Shown here one piece after another: positions 24,198-36,700 of a stretch of DNA of 64,000 nt. The stretch lies in the NCBI GenBank assembly GCA_011316305.1, contig SAUG01000021.1, forward strand, positions 372,001 to 436,000, written 5' to 3'. The stretch is from Rusavskia elegans (Eukaryota; Ascomycota; Lecanoromycetes; Teloschistales; Teloschistaceae). The translations under genes and the position numbers were made by a program. Every line of letters begins with the position of its first letter. The stretch's first letter is position 1. Under the pieces are notes generated by a model. It had not been told where the DNA came from and ran no database searches. It saw nothing but the letters and a program-made list of their open reading frames with translations.

Positions 24198-25124
24198 ATG
24201 AGTACGACAACGACTACTCTCGGCGAGTCCAAGGGTGCTACGATGGACAACTTCATGAACATGACCAAGGAAGCAGGTCACACACCAGAAATCCAGCGCC
24301 TGATAAAACTCCACGCTGTCTACAACGATGCCATGGATGGCCAACTCATCTTGGCACCGATCAACCTCCAGGAGCCGGGCAAGAGGATCCTCGACTCCGG
24401 CACCGCTGACGTTCAGTCCAACCCTCCCCCAATTTGCCTCCGAAACAGCACCTGACGTGGTTCGAGAGGCACCTGGCTCCGCGGCGTGCGTAGCTCGCTC
24501 TTAGCCCAACACCATTACTTCGGCAGCGACATCGAAGCGGAGCTCTTCCCGGCGCAACTGGACGGCATCACATACTTCCAACAACCCTTCCAAGAGCCAT
24601 GGCCCGCTGAGCTCAGGAGCACCTTCTACCTCGTCTACGTCCGCGGCAGCCTCGCGGGCTCCAGCCCGAAGCGTCCTGTCGAAGTGATCGAGAATCTCGC
24701 CTCCCTGCCCAAACCCGGCGGCCGGGTCCAGCTGATGGAAATGAATGCCTTCAGCCCGCCCAGCAACGGGCCGGCCATGACTGATTTCGCGCGCATGGCC
24801 TCGGACGTGTGGACGGGGATCGGGTTGGACGATTTCGCCAACCAGTTGAAGCCGATGCTGGAAGAGGTGGGCTTGCAGAATGTGGCGGAGAGGCGGATTG
24901 TAGTTGAGCTGGGGAAGAAGGCGAAGCCGGAGTTGCGTGCTCAGAGCATCAATGGGGTTTCGGCGCCTGTCAAGCCCATTTCGGCTGTGGCGAGGGATTT
25001 GGAGACTTCGTTTAGTAGAGAGCAGCTTGATAGGTTGCAGGGGAGGGTGAGGGCGGAGCTTGAGAGTGAGGGCGGGAGGGTGGAGATGATTGTTGCGTGG
25101 GGTCAGCGGAGTGTCGAAGGATAG
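24198..25124 (+). pseudogene. SAM-dependent methyltransferase (LaeA-like family; Fma-MT candidate), frame broken at the splice junction
   Basis: The ATG at 24198 opens MSTTTTTLGESKG, then HAVYNDAMDGQLILAP and the class signature ILDSGTAD, which normally continues as GTWLRD. The continuation (WLRGVRSSLLAQHHYFGSDIE) lies in another frame from about 24475, after an intron-like segment (GTTCAG donor at 24419, AG before GCACCTGG). Splicing there is one base short of the phase needed for GTW. The rest is intact: DIEAELFPAQLDGITYFQQP, VRGSLAGS, LPKPGGRVQLMEMN, and the end VEMIVAWGQRS. The fumagillin pathway has an O-methyltransferase of this kind beside the MetAP2 gene. Either a one-base loss has broken the gene or an unusual splice is used. 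Confidence 0.66.
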
Positions 25125-26910
25125 GTTTCATGTATACTTTTTCTCTTGACATCGACGCTGGGTTTTGTACACTGTCAGAGTGGAGAGGAACATGAAAATC
25201 GTCTGGAAGCGTGCCACGATCACCGGCGACCTATACATTAAAATGGGTAGTTTGCAAAAGTCTTTGAGTTGAACTCAATGTGAGATTTGGACATCATCTG
25301 CCCTACTATATATAGCATTTAATTCAGGTGTCAACCGATGCAGCTTCTCACGTTGTATTAAACACAATCGCAATACAGGCTGTATACTATCTACTAAAAT
25401 TCTTACTGGCCGGAACATTGTAAGAAATCTAAGCTGTTGTTACCACGATAACCGCATTCGAGCTATCGACCGTTGCGTCCCCTTATGACGATTGACTATG
25501 AAGAGGGCCAGCCCCTGAATTGAACGCCCTAGCGGGAAAAGTGATAGTCTACCTCTGTATAGTGCGGCAGAATCAAATCCGACAGGGCATAACAATATCA
25601 ATAATGCAGTACGACGTATGATCTTCGATTCCAGCTGACAAGGAATTCTCCGCCCAAGGTAAAAGACCTGGATGCAGGATAGGAGGCTTCCAGTATGAAA
25701 AGAATACCGGTTAGATTGCCGAGTAGCTGTGAAGCTTGCAGGATAAGCGGTAGATCTTTGATCTCTCACTTTGGCGATTGTCGTAGTTGATGAGAATCTG
25801 TGTCAGGAAAACCATGGAACAAGCGTTCGAATACGGGAAAGAAGACGTAAAGGAAAAATTGTCAAAAGCTGGTCACGGATCGACCGCGCTGGAATGCATA
25901 CGGTGAAATGGGAATGAATGAAAGTAGATAGTTTAGCTGAACGTTTATACAAATGTCTTTCGATATTTAATCATTCCTTCCAAATAAAGGAAACCTGAAG
26001 TGAGAGACCTTGTTGATCGCTTTGGCGAATTAGGCTGGAATATCATATAGGAGAAGATGTATACAGAGATGTAGACAGAGCAGTTTCAGATTGATGACCC
26101 TTTTTTCGATGTTTGTCAAGACCGAAATACTGTATTCTCGTCTCAAGCGTCGATACATTGGTGTTGTCGGGTTTTAACGCCATCATAGTACATTCGAGTA
26201 CCTTACTCTCGTCTGATATCAGAACAACAACGCCTGGAGGAATGTCCAAATTCAATTATCCCAACAACCCAGCATAATTAATCATTGAGCCAACCGGCTT
26301 ACAGTAATAGCCTCATGCATATAGCGAGTCATTTGAGCATCTCTCTTCCCGTACAGTCCGCTGGATGAGTCATGGGAATGTATGTTTCATCCCCTTTGGC
26401 CAATGTCTCCTCAATGAACACACCGATATGGACGAGACTTGCGCAACATCGAATTAGCAAGGGGTCTCTGATTTCCAACGAAGTCGTCCTATGAAATGGA
26501 TCTCTTCTTTCTTCCCAACAAACCCTCCCCCCCCCCCCCCCCCCCCCCCGGGGAGGGCACCAGTGTTGGTTGGCTTAAATATGTAAGCGGGACTTGCTTA
26601 GGTGTTTGGTTCAGCTGGTCTGCGATATGTATATAGACTTGCATCTGGAAGCTGTGCGATGTCTTGGAGTGGGATTGCTCTGCGAGCCGAAGGGGGGTTG
26701 TTTGAGTGGGGAGGTGCAGGGACGTGTTGGGACGTGTCAGAGTGGGGGGACGGGGAGAGCACGGAAGCTTGGAAGAGAATTTTACACCCATTGCTAGTTT
26801 ATTAAAAAAGACACGCGTATAGAAAGATTTCAAGGGGGTTGTATAGTTGCTGAGAGGATTAGAAATCATAAGAAGCCAATTTCTTCAGACATCCCCTCTG
26901 GTTATAGCAA
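25125..26910. other. Intergenic, no gene recognised
   Basis: About 1.8 kb of moderately AT-rich sequence between the last cluster gene and the 3' end of the glycosyltransferase. Only overlapping short frames are present; the notable feature is the cytosine tract near 26527. Confidence 0.5.
26527..26550. repeat. Homopolymer of about 24 cytosines
   Basis: An uninterrupted C run is followed directly by GGGG. It lies about 360 bases beyond the stop codon of the glycosyltransferase, in the 3' flank. The exact length in the genome may differ from the assembly. Confidence 0.85.
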
Positions 26911-27341
26911 TCAAACCTTCTTCACAACATGAAACCCTTGCGGCGGGTACAAGATCGCATAGGCCTTTATCAACCCTTCGCAAAATGCCCAGACAGGAAG
27001 GAAGATCCAACTGAACAGTGCGTGCAGAACAATTGCACCGGGCCCAATGCCACCAGCGTCCAGATCCTGAATTATGGAGCACGTAGCGGTACTGAAGAGG
27101 CTTTGGGCCATGTCGAAGGCTGTCCATCGGACTACCCAGTGGGGTAGGACGAGCGGAGTGGATCTGAAAAAGATGTTGTAGAGGGACCTGCAGGAAAAGG
27201 GGAAGCGCTAATTAGTGGATTGCGACAACTTTAGGGGCGAGAAAAGGTAGACACGGGGCTGATCGAGTAGGCGTACTGTACGTTGCCGATGGTGCTCCAA
27301 ATATGGCAGATGTAGGTTACCCCAGGAGAAATAAAGAGTGA

Positions 27342-27815
27342 TAAAATAAAAGCTTGATTTAGGACCCTTCTAAAGTTCGGACCAACGATTATAGGAAAAT
27401 TAATCCTCTAATTACTTAACTACCAGTAATTAGAACCTTTAATAGATTAGTACTAGAGCTTATAGAGCTACAGCGACTATATATCTAAGTTTATAAGAGC
27501 TTCGAATAGGTCCTTTAAAGGGATCTTAAATTCTATATAGGCTAGTTAAAAGGCCGCGAAGTTAGATATAGCTTTACTTTCTCGGCTGGCCCTTCGAGCT
27601 CTCTCGAGTCTTCTTTAAATAAAAGCTTTCTATTATATAGTAACGATATAATAATTCGTCGATTTAACGAAAATATATTAGTTTTTATTATATAAAGATC
27701 TTTCGGTATTACTTTAAATATAATACGACCGATAGTTACTAGGTTTTAATAGGATTCAATTATTAGGCCTCGTGGTCTAAACTTTAAAAGGATTTCAAAT
27801 TAAACGTTTATTTTA
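27342..27815. mobile_element. Nested MITE inside the left arm of the DNA transposon
   Basis: About 470 bases separate two parts of the left inverted repeat that are contiguous in the right arm. The ends match in inverse for about 40 bases (GCTTGATTTAGGACCCTTC near 27352 against the complement of 27775-27805), differing almost only by C-to-T or G-to-A changes. TA-type target inferred. Confidence 0.68.
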
Positions 27816-28454
27816 AACGTGATTTTCTCTATACTATCTACCTAAATTTTACAGCGAAATCCTGAAACCTCTACTATCTATATTTTAATTTCTATTACTT
27901 TATTAGCGTACGTTTATTTTTTTAAATCCGGCTAAATTAAAGGTATATATACTTTTTATTTTATTTAATATATTTCTTTCCTATAAAATTTATAATTCTA
28001 CCGCCGTTATCGCCGCTATTACTACCGAAGCTTTTTAAATTCCTTTTTTTAATTCTACTTTAACTACGTAGGTAGTAAATATCTAAACTATCGAAAAGAT
28101 AAGTCGATATAATAAAGAAAAAGGTAGCTAGAAAGGCTAAAGCTGCTAAAGAGGAAATCGCGAAGTAGTAAACCGCTAATAAAGAGGCCGTTAAAAAAAC
28201 TAGAAAAAAAAGCCGCTAATAATAAAAAAGCTGCTAATATTATTATATTCGAATAAAAATTAGCTAAAACTAAAGCCGAAGATATTATTAAAGAAAAATA
28301 AATAGTTAAAAAGAAAAAGAAAATATCTAAAAAAAAGATAATAAAAAAGAAAACTATTAAAAAAACCGCTAAAAAACAGATCTAGTAGATAGTAAACCTT
28401 TTTAGAAATAATTTCTAGACTATTTAAAAGGAAGATATTTATATTTTTCTACTA

Positions 28455-28552
28455 GCGCTATATACTATAAACTTGTATATATACTATAAACTGGTATATA
28501 TACTATAAACTGGTATATATACTATAAACTGGTATATATACTAGAAAAAGGA
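28455..28552. repeat. Minisatellite, ~19-base unit, about four copies
   Basis: The unit ACTGGTATATATACTATAA is repeated head to tail, the first copy carrying ACTTG. The units keep TpG although the surrounding transposon has almost none. Confidence 0.8.
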
Positions 28553-29995
28553 TACTATCGATAATACTATTATTAAAGACTCCGATATATCTAATAATTT
28601 TAGCTTCGATATTTTTACTAGTAATATTATTAAAACGATTAGAATTAAGGTTTCTATTTTTAATAGTTTCTATCTTATATAGTTATTTATAAGCTTTCGT
28701 TTATTAAATAGAATAGGATATTCCGAAGATTAGTACGTCGATTTAAATAATTAGTTAAAAATTAATAGAATTATTTAGAATTAGATTAATATTAATTAAA
28801 AAAAGAACATTAACGTTTATATTAAATAGAAATACGAGTTTCCGGCTGGTTTCTCCGGCTATTATATAGGTAAACCAGGTAAGAATACTAGGAAGAAAAA
28901 TTCTAAAAAGAGTAGAAAGCGAAAAGTCTCGCGTATTAATTTTAATTCTAATTTTTCTAATTTAGAAGATAAAGATAAAGATTCTAGCGAGTATATATCC
29001 GTATCTTCTAATACTAATATATTAGTATTTTCTTCCGGAAAGAAAAAGAAAACGATATCTACTATTAAAAAATAGAGGTTTAATACTATCTATAATAAAT
29101 CGATAAAGAAGAAATATAGATAATTTAGCTATAACTTTATTAAAATAAATAGATACGACCGAATCGGGTATTTAGGTAAAAATAAATATAGTTACTAGTA
29201 ACTATAGGGCGAAAAGACTTATTATCTTCTAATTCTAGACCAGTTTACTACGTAGAATAAAGTAATAAGCCTAGCTACGTAGAGGAAGAAGAAGTACTTA
29301 TATATTATCTATAATAACCCGCCGAAAAAGGTCCGGGATCGCCTAATTACTTTATATATAAAAGAAGTTAAAGCGTTAAACGCCGCGAAAAAGAAATATA
29401 AAAAGGCGGATAGTTCTACTATTTAATAAACGTCTACTATAATAATTTATTAAGCTTTTATTTAATCGCTATAATAGAATATTATATAGTAGATAAATGA
29501 TATAAAAAAGTTTACCTAGATATTTAGATATCGATAGAAAAGTAATAACTCCGAACTTAGTTTTCTACCGTAAAGGAAACTCGTATCTCGTTCTTCTACC
29601 GCCGAAGGGAGGCCTAATAGGCTAGAAAGTAATAATCCTCTACTATAAAGTAGTCCTATTCGAGTTAAAAGCGATTAAAGATATTTAAAACGCGAGTATA
29701 TCGACTAGTAAATCTAGAATAACCTTTTAGAATATAAAAAGTTTAAAGTAGTACTAGAAAGATTAGATAAAGGAAGCTATAGTCTTAAATAAATACGCCG
29801 GTTTAAGGTCGAGAAATAGAAAAAACTAGATATAGATAAAGGATTTGGTTCGCGTTTTAGTGATTAATTTAAAAAATAGACGGAATAGTATCGCCTATAG
29901 AATGGAACTGGTATAATATTTAATATAGTAATTCTCGCTGCTAAAGCGGGCCTATAAATTAAAAAAATAAAAAGTTTCTCTACGGATTTTTAGTA

Positions 29996-30560
29996 TATCA
30001 GCATTTTCTAAAACCGGTTTAAAGCCGGTTTTAACCGTCTTAGCCGTTTTAGCCGGTCTCGGATATACCCGAAGCTGCGTAGCTACGCGGCTAAGACGGC
30101 TAAAATAGCTAAACGGCTAAAATAGCTAAAAAAATTTAGAGATTCGATTTTGAATTTATTTAAATTCTTATTAGTAGTTAGTAGGCCTATATACGCCTAT
30201 ATATAACGCTAGGCTAGCTTCGTCTAGATTAAAAATATTAGATTTCTTTACTAGAATCTAACTAGATTAGATATAGGATAGTTTATTAAATAGATATTCG
30301 ACTTCCGTTATTCCCGCTTTTAGTAGCGGCTGCTAAACTTTATTTTCGAATTAGGTTATATAGATTTATTTTTAGTTTATATATAAATTCTATTTCAGGC
30401 TATTTACTTAATAAATATTCGTACTATAAATATTATTAGAATTCTAATCTATCGAAAATCTATTTTTTAGATTTTTAGATTATTTAGATATTTAGATTAT
30501 TTAGGTTAAGATAGCTGTTCGCCGGTCTAATTTAAAAATCCATTTTAGAATTCGCTGATA
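29996..30560 (+). mobile_element. MITE family 1, copy A (TATCAGC ends)
   Basis: Starts TATCAGCATTTTCTAAAACC and ends with the inverse of TATCAGCGAATTCTAAAATG, giving short imperfect inverted repeats. Near the left end is a palindrome-rich zone of CCGGTTT, GCCGTCTTAGCC and GCTGCGTAGCTACGCGGC. No coding frame. Nested in the DNA transposon. Two further copies lie at 35870-36445 and 45315-45917. Confidence 0.82.
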
Positions 30561-30805
30561 TAGTAAAAATATTTTCTAGTATCGAAGTAGATTTATATTA
30601 TAGAATAATAACTCGATATACGTCAATTTTATATATTAGTTCTTTTTACATTTAAATCTTTGGATATAAAATTCTAAAATATAATTTTAATAGCTCAAAA
30701 TTTTTATATTAAAGTAGTTTAATATTTAATCGTTATAGTAGTATCGAAAATCGGGATTTTATTAAAGTTTTAGAAGGAAGTATTTAAAATACGGAGTTAA
30801 AATAC

Positions 30806-31313
30806 TAAACCAGCCCGGACGTAATATTATTATATATTTAATAACTTACTACCAATATAAAAATCGCTCGATTTTTATAATTTTTAAATCTATCGAAAGC
30901 GTTTAATAAATTCTATAATTAAATTATAAAAAGTCTTTTAATTAAACTAATATATAGCTATTATAAAATCTTATATAAACTCTGACGTATTTAGTAATAT
31001 AATTCTATATAAGGCTCTGCGGCCGATCTACCGTATCTAATAGTTTAAGCCAGCTAATTAGATTTTTATAGACCGTATTTAACGATATTTATTTAGGACG
31101 AGATTACCGTAGAACTTTAGACTATTAAAAACTATTAATATTCTATATCAAATATATAAAGCCGAGTTAGCTAATTTAGATAAAATAATATATAATAAAG
31201 TTATAGAACTTATTATATACTATCTATAGAATTAAAAATAATAGAAATCGAACGATTTTTTTATTAATAGTAAATTATAGAAAATACTATAGTATTACGT
31301 CCGAGCGGGCTTA
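30806..31313. mobile_element. Nested MITE with GCYCGGACGTAATA ends
   Basis: Left CCAGCCCGGACGTAATATTA and right (inverse) CCCGCTCGGACGTAATACTA match, and a second block AAAATCGYTCGATTT lies about 50 bases inside each end. It is non-coding. A related end occurs near 42710-42760. Nested between MITE copy A and the transposase relic. Confidence 0.6.
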
Positions 31314-31579
31314 TTATTTTTAGTATTATATCTCCTTCTATATATTTAATCCTTATCTTTATCTTCTTTCTTATTTTTACTTTTTTCTTTAAGCTAATCG
31401 CTCTATTTAATATCGGTATTACTTAAATATTCGTTATCTATTATCTCGCCGCCAACCTGTTTTAAATATCCGGAATAAACGAAGTAGTTTCGAACCTTTT
31501 TAGCGCTATTATAAATTTTAATATCCGTTTAAAAGAATTTATAAAATATTATTATATTAAAAGCTTCGCGGTATTTTTT

Positions 31580-32420
31580 TTATCTAAATTTTAAAGATTT
31601 AAAAAAACTCTTCGATAGAGTTATAGTTAGGCGAGTAGAGCGGTAAATACTAGACTTTTACTCTATAACTATCGTAAAAGTCTTTAATTTTTCTATTTTT
31701 ATATATAGAGTAGTTATTAAAAATAACTATTGATTTCAGACCAGGATAGAAATTATATAACTTTAAAGCGATAGGTTTTAATTCTACTATAGTAGATCGT
31801 ATACGTTAATAGACCGTCCGAATAATAAATAGAGAGAATATTATATTATTATAAACGATAAAAAAATATTCGAACCGTTAGTTTTATACTAAATTTAGAT
31901 TATCTACGTTTTTAAAAAAATATATATTTATTAGCAATACTTTTATTAAAATATATAAGCTATTTATAGCGGTAGACGCCGATAGCGAGGATATAATATT
32001 TATAAAGAATTTTTAACTACTTTTTTATTTTTTACTATAACGATTTTCTATTAATTTTTATTATTTTTAGAACTTGGCCGACTCGCCTAGTACTAATTAC
32101 TATATTAAACTCGTTAAAAAAAAACTTTTATATTTCGTATAAATAAAAATCTAGATAGCGTTCTAGATATCTCTTTAGTACCTTTTTTATATAATTTTTA
32201 AATTTAGGATATCGATTAAATTTCTTTATTTATTTATCTTTATAGCTTTCGTATATTTAAAGGTAATATTTAATACGATATATAGTAATAACGCTATAAT
32301 CCTCTTTAGTAGTAATATTATCGGGTCGAATACTATTAAATAAAAACTAAATAATACGAATCTTCTACGCCGGCGATAATCGTTTTCTATTTTTGGCTAT
32401 AAAGTAACGTATCGCGGTTA
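31580..32420 (-). pseudogene. Tc1/mariner/IS630-type transposase relic
   Basis: The minus strand reads, with stops, a region equivalent to MDNASIH (here FNNYSIYKNRKIKDFYD) and then YLPLYSPNYNSIEEFF. The latter is the hallmark YLPPYSPDxNPIEEFF of DDE/D transposases of this superfamily. The D-to-N and P-to-S/L differences are what G-to-A and C-to-T mutation produces. No open frame remains. Confidence 0.75.
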
Positions 32421-33449
32421 ATAAAGAAAGGAAAAAAGGAAGAAAAAAGGAAAAAAGTATAGTTTTATATATAATAGCCGATAGTAGTAGTAAATTCTAT
32501 TCTAATTCCTATTCTATTAGTTCTATTAAAAATATTAGGATATATAATAAATAATAGCTTTAGAATTACTATATTAGATATATTTAACCGATTTAACGGT
32601 AGTAGTAGAGGTTAAAATATAGATAGTAGAGGTTTCAGGATTTCGCTGTAAAATTTAGGTGGGTGGTACGGGGAAAATCACGTTTTTATTACTCTTTATT
32701 TCCCCTGGGGTATACGAACCCAGGTTGATCCTATCGACCATATGCCAGAACTCCAACGTCGACGCTGCTTGAACAGGTCGCGGAACGTCATTGGGGGCTG
32801 CTCGCGAGCGATGGCGTCGATCCACCCAAATTTGGCACCGAGCTTGTCAGCCTGATTGACGTGCAATACAAAGTCAGATGTTTTACGAAAGTCTCCGCTG
32901 CTGCTGAGAGTTGAGTCCGTTACATACCTGAACTCCGAACCAGAAGTCTTCGGTGACGCATGATATGTCCCAGGTGACGGCATTCTCGATGCCACCATTG
33001 ATAAGGATGAATGCTCCGTGTGTGAGGCCACACATGGGACGCTGGAATAGCCGAAGTGGAAGTCGGAACAGGCCCCAGTCCACAACCGTCCTGTACATCT
33101 CCGCTGCTGTGGTAAAAGTGTTTTGCCAGTATGCGCCGGTGTTGAAAAGAACAGTCCCCTGGCGAGAGTTTAGTGATAGCCTTCAAACGATTGATTCAGG
33201 GGCGAGGTACCATGCCGACGTGCTCATCCCCGCGCTCAATAAATTCAAGCACAGCTTTGATCGCATAAGAATCCAGCTGGGTCTCCTCATCCAGGTGCAA
33301 AACCCAGTCGTCTTCCTCCAGACGAACGTGCCTTCTGAAGTATTCGAGGGCCCGAGCTTTATAAAGAGCAAGTCGAGGTCTGAATGTATGTGGGACCTGG
33401 TTGACGGCTATGAAAGGGGGTAATTCGTCGCTCCATGCGGGTTTTGTAG

Positions 33450-33692
33450 TGAAGACCTGCGAACATGGCATTTATAGTCGATACGGAGACGACTCCGGGA
33501 TACGCAATAGAGAACGGACCTCTAAGGTTACGTATACTTCCTATTATAGCTAGTATTACCTATTTAGGCCTAGCGTTAATTTATTATACGTACTATTTAG
33601 CTATTTATAGATTTCTTTTTTTTCTATTTTCTAGAATATATAATATATATTTATTTTTTATATAAATTTTTATTCCTATATTAAAACTAATA
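33450..33692 (+). repeat. 5' LTR of the Copia element
   Basis: 243 bases, direct repeat of 39665-39907. Its first ~90 bases are nearly unmutated (CpA and TpG kept), while the rest is RIP-like. Confidence 0.88.
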
Positions 33693-33749
33693 GTTATAAG
33701 CTCGATATTATATACTAAAGTATTATTACTATTATATAATTACTTGTAT

Positions 33750-36700
33750 TTAATACTATAGTATATAAAATTCTATTATAAAAATCTACTATACTATCGC
33801 TATTTTTTATTACTAAAAGAATTCGCTATATATTATATAAAATCTAATATATTCTAGTAAATAGTAAAAGTATTTATAATTAATTAATTATTATATATAA
33901 ACTACCGGAAGCTTGTAGCTATAATATAGAAAGAGTTTTTATTATTAAAAAAGATTTTTTATCTAATATATATATATTTTTTATATATTATAGAAATTTA
34001 AAATAATTATAATAACCGTTAAACGCGATTTTAAATTTACTTTAATAAAGAACTAGGATTTATAGTTTATAGCTATATAAAATAAAGCGACTAGCTAGCG
34101 CGTTTAGAAGTTTATTAATCTATCTATTATTCTAAGATCTAAAAACCTTTTAAAATCTATTAAATTAATTCAATAATAAATATAAACCGGTACTATAGAA
34201 ATAATAGCTAAAGTAAAATTTAAATTTAAAAAAATAAAACTAGATTATATCGATAAAAAAAAAGATTATATATAAAAGGTTGATATATTTATTTAAAAAA
34301 CGACTTTATCTAAAAAATAGTAGCGAGTAATACTTTTATCTTTATTAAATATAAAGAATTATATCTATATAATCTTTTTTATATATTTAAATTTAAATTC
34401 GTTTTAATAGATTTCGCTAGATTAATAGAAGTTAAGCGTTCGTATAAATTACTTTCGGCAGAACCTACTAAAAATTAAAATTTTAAAATATAATTCGATA
34501 TCTATATTTTAATATATATCTAAATTAAAAAAGTCGGTATTATAAAAATTAAAAAGTCTAAAAGAATATATAGAAATTTTATTCTCGCCGTTATAATTCC
34601 AGCGCTAGTTCTTATTATAAATTATTTATTAAAGCTCGATAATAAAATTGATTATAAAACCGAATATTTTAAATTTATTAAAAGCTTCCGTAATTATATT
34701 AGACTAAATATTATTAAATTTACTATTACTAACTTAGTATTTACTATTACCGAAAGCAATTCTAAATTAAAAAGAAATAAAAACCCGTTATTTCAAAATA
34801 ATAATAGTAAATTTTCGAAATATATCTATAATTATAAATACTAGTTTAACGATTACTATTATCTACGTTATTATTTTTACTTTAAATATCTAAAAGTATT
34901 AGTAAATTAGAAATTAAAAGATAATATAATTAAAAAAAATACGCGAAGTTTATAACGATAATACTATATAGAAAATAAAAATTACTCTAGTAAAAAAAAG
35001 GAAGAGATTTAAAATAAAGAAAAAATATAGATAGAAATCTATATCGATATTAGCGGAAGTGTTACTTTCGAGTTCTAAATATCTCTATAGTATAATATAT
35101 CCTATACGGTCTTTTAAAGAATTTTTACTATTAATTTCTACCTGCGAATATTATAGATACTCGATAGCAGTTTAGTAATTAATATCTATAACGATTTAAT
35201 AGTTTACCGTTTTATTTAAAAATAATTGTATTTTAATAATATATATATCGTTTTCGGAAAAGACTATATATCTATTATAACCTATAGCCGGATAACAATC
35301 GAAATTAACGTCTCTATAAATAAGAAATTTATTATAATAATAAATATATACTATATTCCGGAATTTATAATTAATTTAGTTTTCGAAAACTATTTAAAAA
35401 ATAAAAGTAATTTCTACTATAATAGAAAATATCGCCGTATATAATAAAAAGATTAAACGGCTTTTAATTATATAAAAGCCGGCGGGTATTATTTATTCGA
35501 AAATAATCGAAACGGAAAAAATAATATAGCGTCTATAATATTTATAATAATATCTATTAAATCCGATATTATATACGAATAGTACTAGCTTTTAGTTTAT
35601 ATTACTAATAATTCTATTTAATACCTTTTATAAATAATTAAAGGGGTAAAAATTACTAATTTAACGAAAGTACTTTCTATAAATAAATACGAGATCTATA
35701 CCGTTTCTAAAATCTATTAGATTATTTCGCGTTTATTATATAAGGAAGAAAATTCTAATAAACCTTTCTTTTATATTATATTTGATTTTATTTCTTTTAT
35801 AATCGCTTTAAATAAAAATAAATAGATCTTATATATTATATACGCTAAAACGGACTTCTACTTTATAGTTATTAGCGAATTCTAAAGTGGATTTTTAGAT
35901 TCGACCGGCTGACAGCTATTTTAATCTAAATAATCTAAAAATCCAAATAATCTAAAAATCTAAAAAATAGATTTTTAATAGATTAGAATTCTGATAGTAT
36001 CTATAGTACGAATATCTATTTAGTAAATAGCCTAAAATAGAATCTATATATAAACTAAAAATAAACCTATATAACCTAAGTCGAAAATAAGGTTTAGCGG
36101 CCGCCACTAAAAGCGGGAATAACGGAAGTCGAATATCTATTTAATAAACTACGCTAGACCTAATCTAATTAGATTCTAGTAAGAAAACCTAATATTTTCG
36201 ATCTAGACGAAGCTAGTCTAGCGTTATATATAGGCGTATATAGGCCTACTAACTACTAATAAGGATTTAAATAAATTTAAAATCGAATTTCTAAATTTTT
36301 TTAGCCGTTTTAGCTATTTAGCTGTCTTAGCTATTTTAGCCGCGTAGCTACGCAGCTTTAGGTATACCCGAGACCGGCTAAAAACCGGCTAAAACGGCTA
36401 AGACGGCTAAAACCGACTTTAAACCGGTTTTAGAAAATGTTGATATATTTACTTATTACTATAAATTAGAAATTGTTCGAATAATTTATAAAGTAATTAA
36501 ACTAATCGAAACTCGCTATAATAGTAAAATAGTATTTCTAAAATCGGATAGGAAAAGAATTTTTCTAGAAAAAGAATTTAATAACCTTTTATTCTAGCTA
36601 GATATTTTCTAGGAACCTTTATCGCTATCTATATCTAAATAAAACAATTATTCGAAACGTCTAGGCTATATTTTTATTATTAAAGTACGAATAATATAGA

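Larger units (their letters stand above)
27320..32710. mobile_element. Large TA-target DNA transposon (Tc1/mariner/IS630 superfamily) with CCCCAGG ends
   Basis: The terminal inverted repeats begin CCCCAGG (27320; inverse ends at 32710) and continue with GAAATAAAGAGT...ACGTGATTTT...TAAATTTTACAGCGAAATCC for over 100 bases. The left arm is interrupted by a nested insert. TA flanks both ends (27318-27319 and 32711-32712). A transposase relic with DDE-type motifs lies on the minus strand at 31580-32420. The left half holds a second, lysine/alanine-rich decayed frame (about 28080-28390). Length is 5391 bases including three nested inserts. It is heavily RIP-mutated. It interrupts the glycosyltransferase gene. 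Confidence 0.82.

Noticed and set aside
28455..28552. CRISPR-like array
   Set aside because: Head-to-tail units without spacers, in a eukaryotic genome; a minisatellite.
33465..33665. Plus-strand frame with a membrane-protein look
   Set aside because: It lies in the Copia 5' LTR and is repeated in the 3' LTR; the hydrophobic residues come from TA-rich sequence.
35226..35444. Stand-alone small gene
   Set aside because: It is a Copia pol fragment left open by chance.
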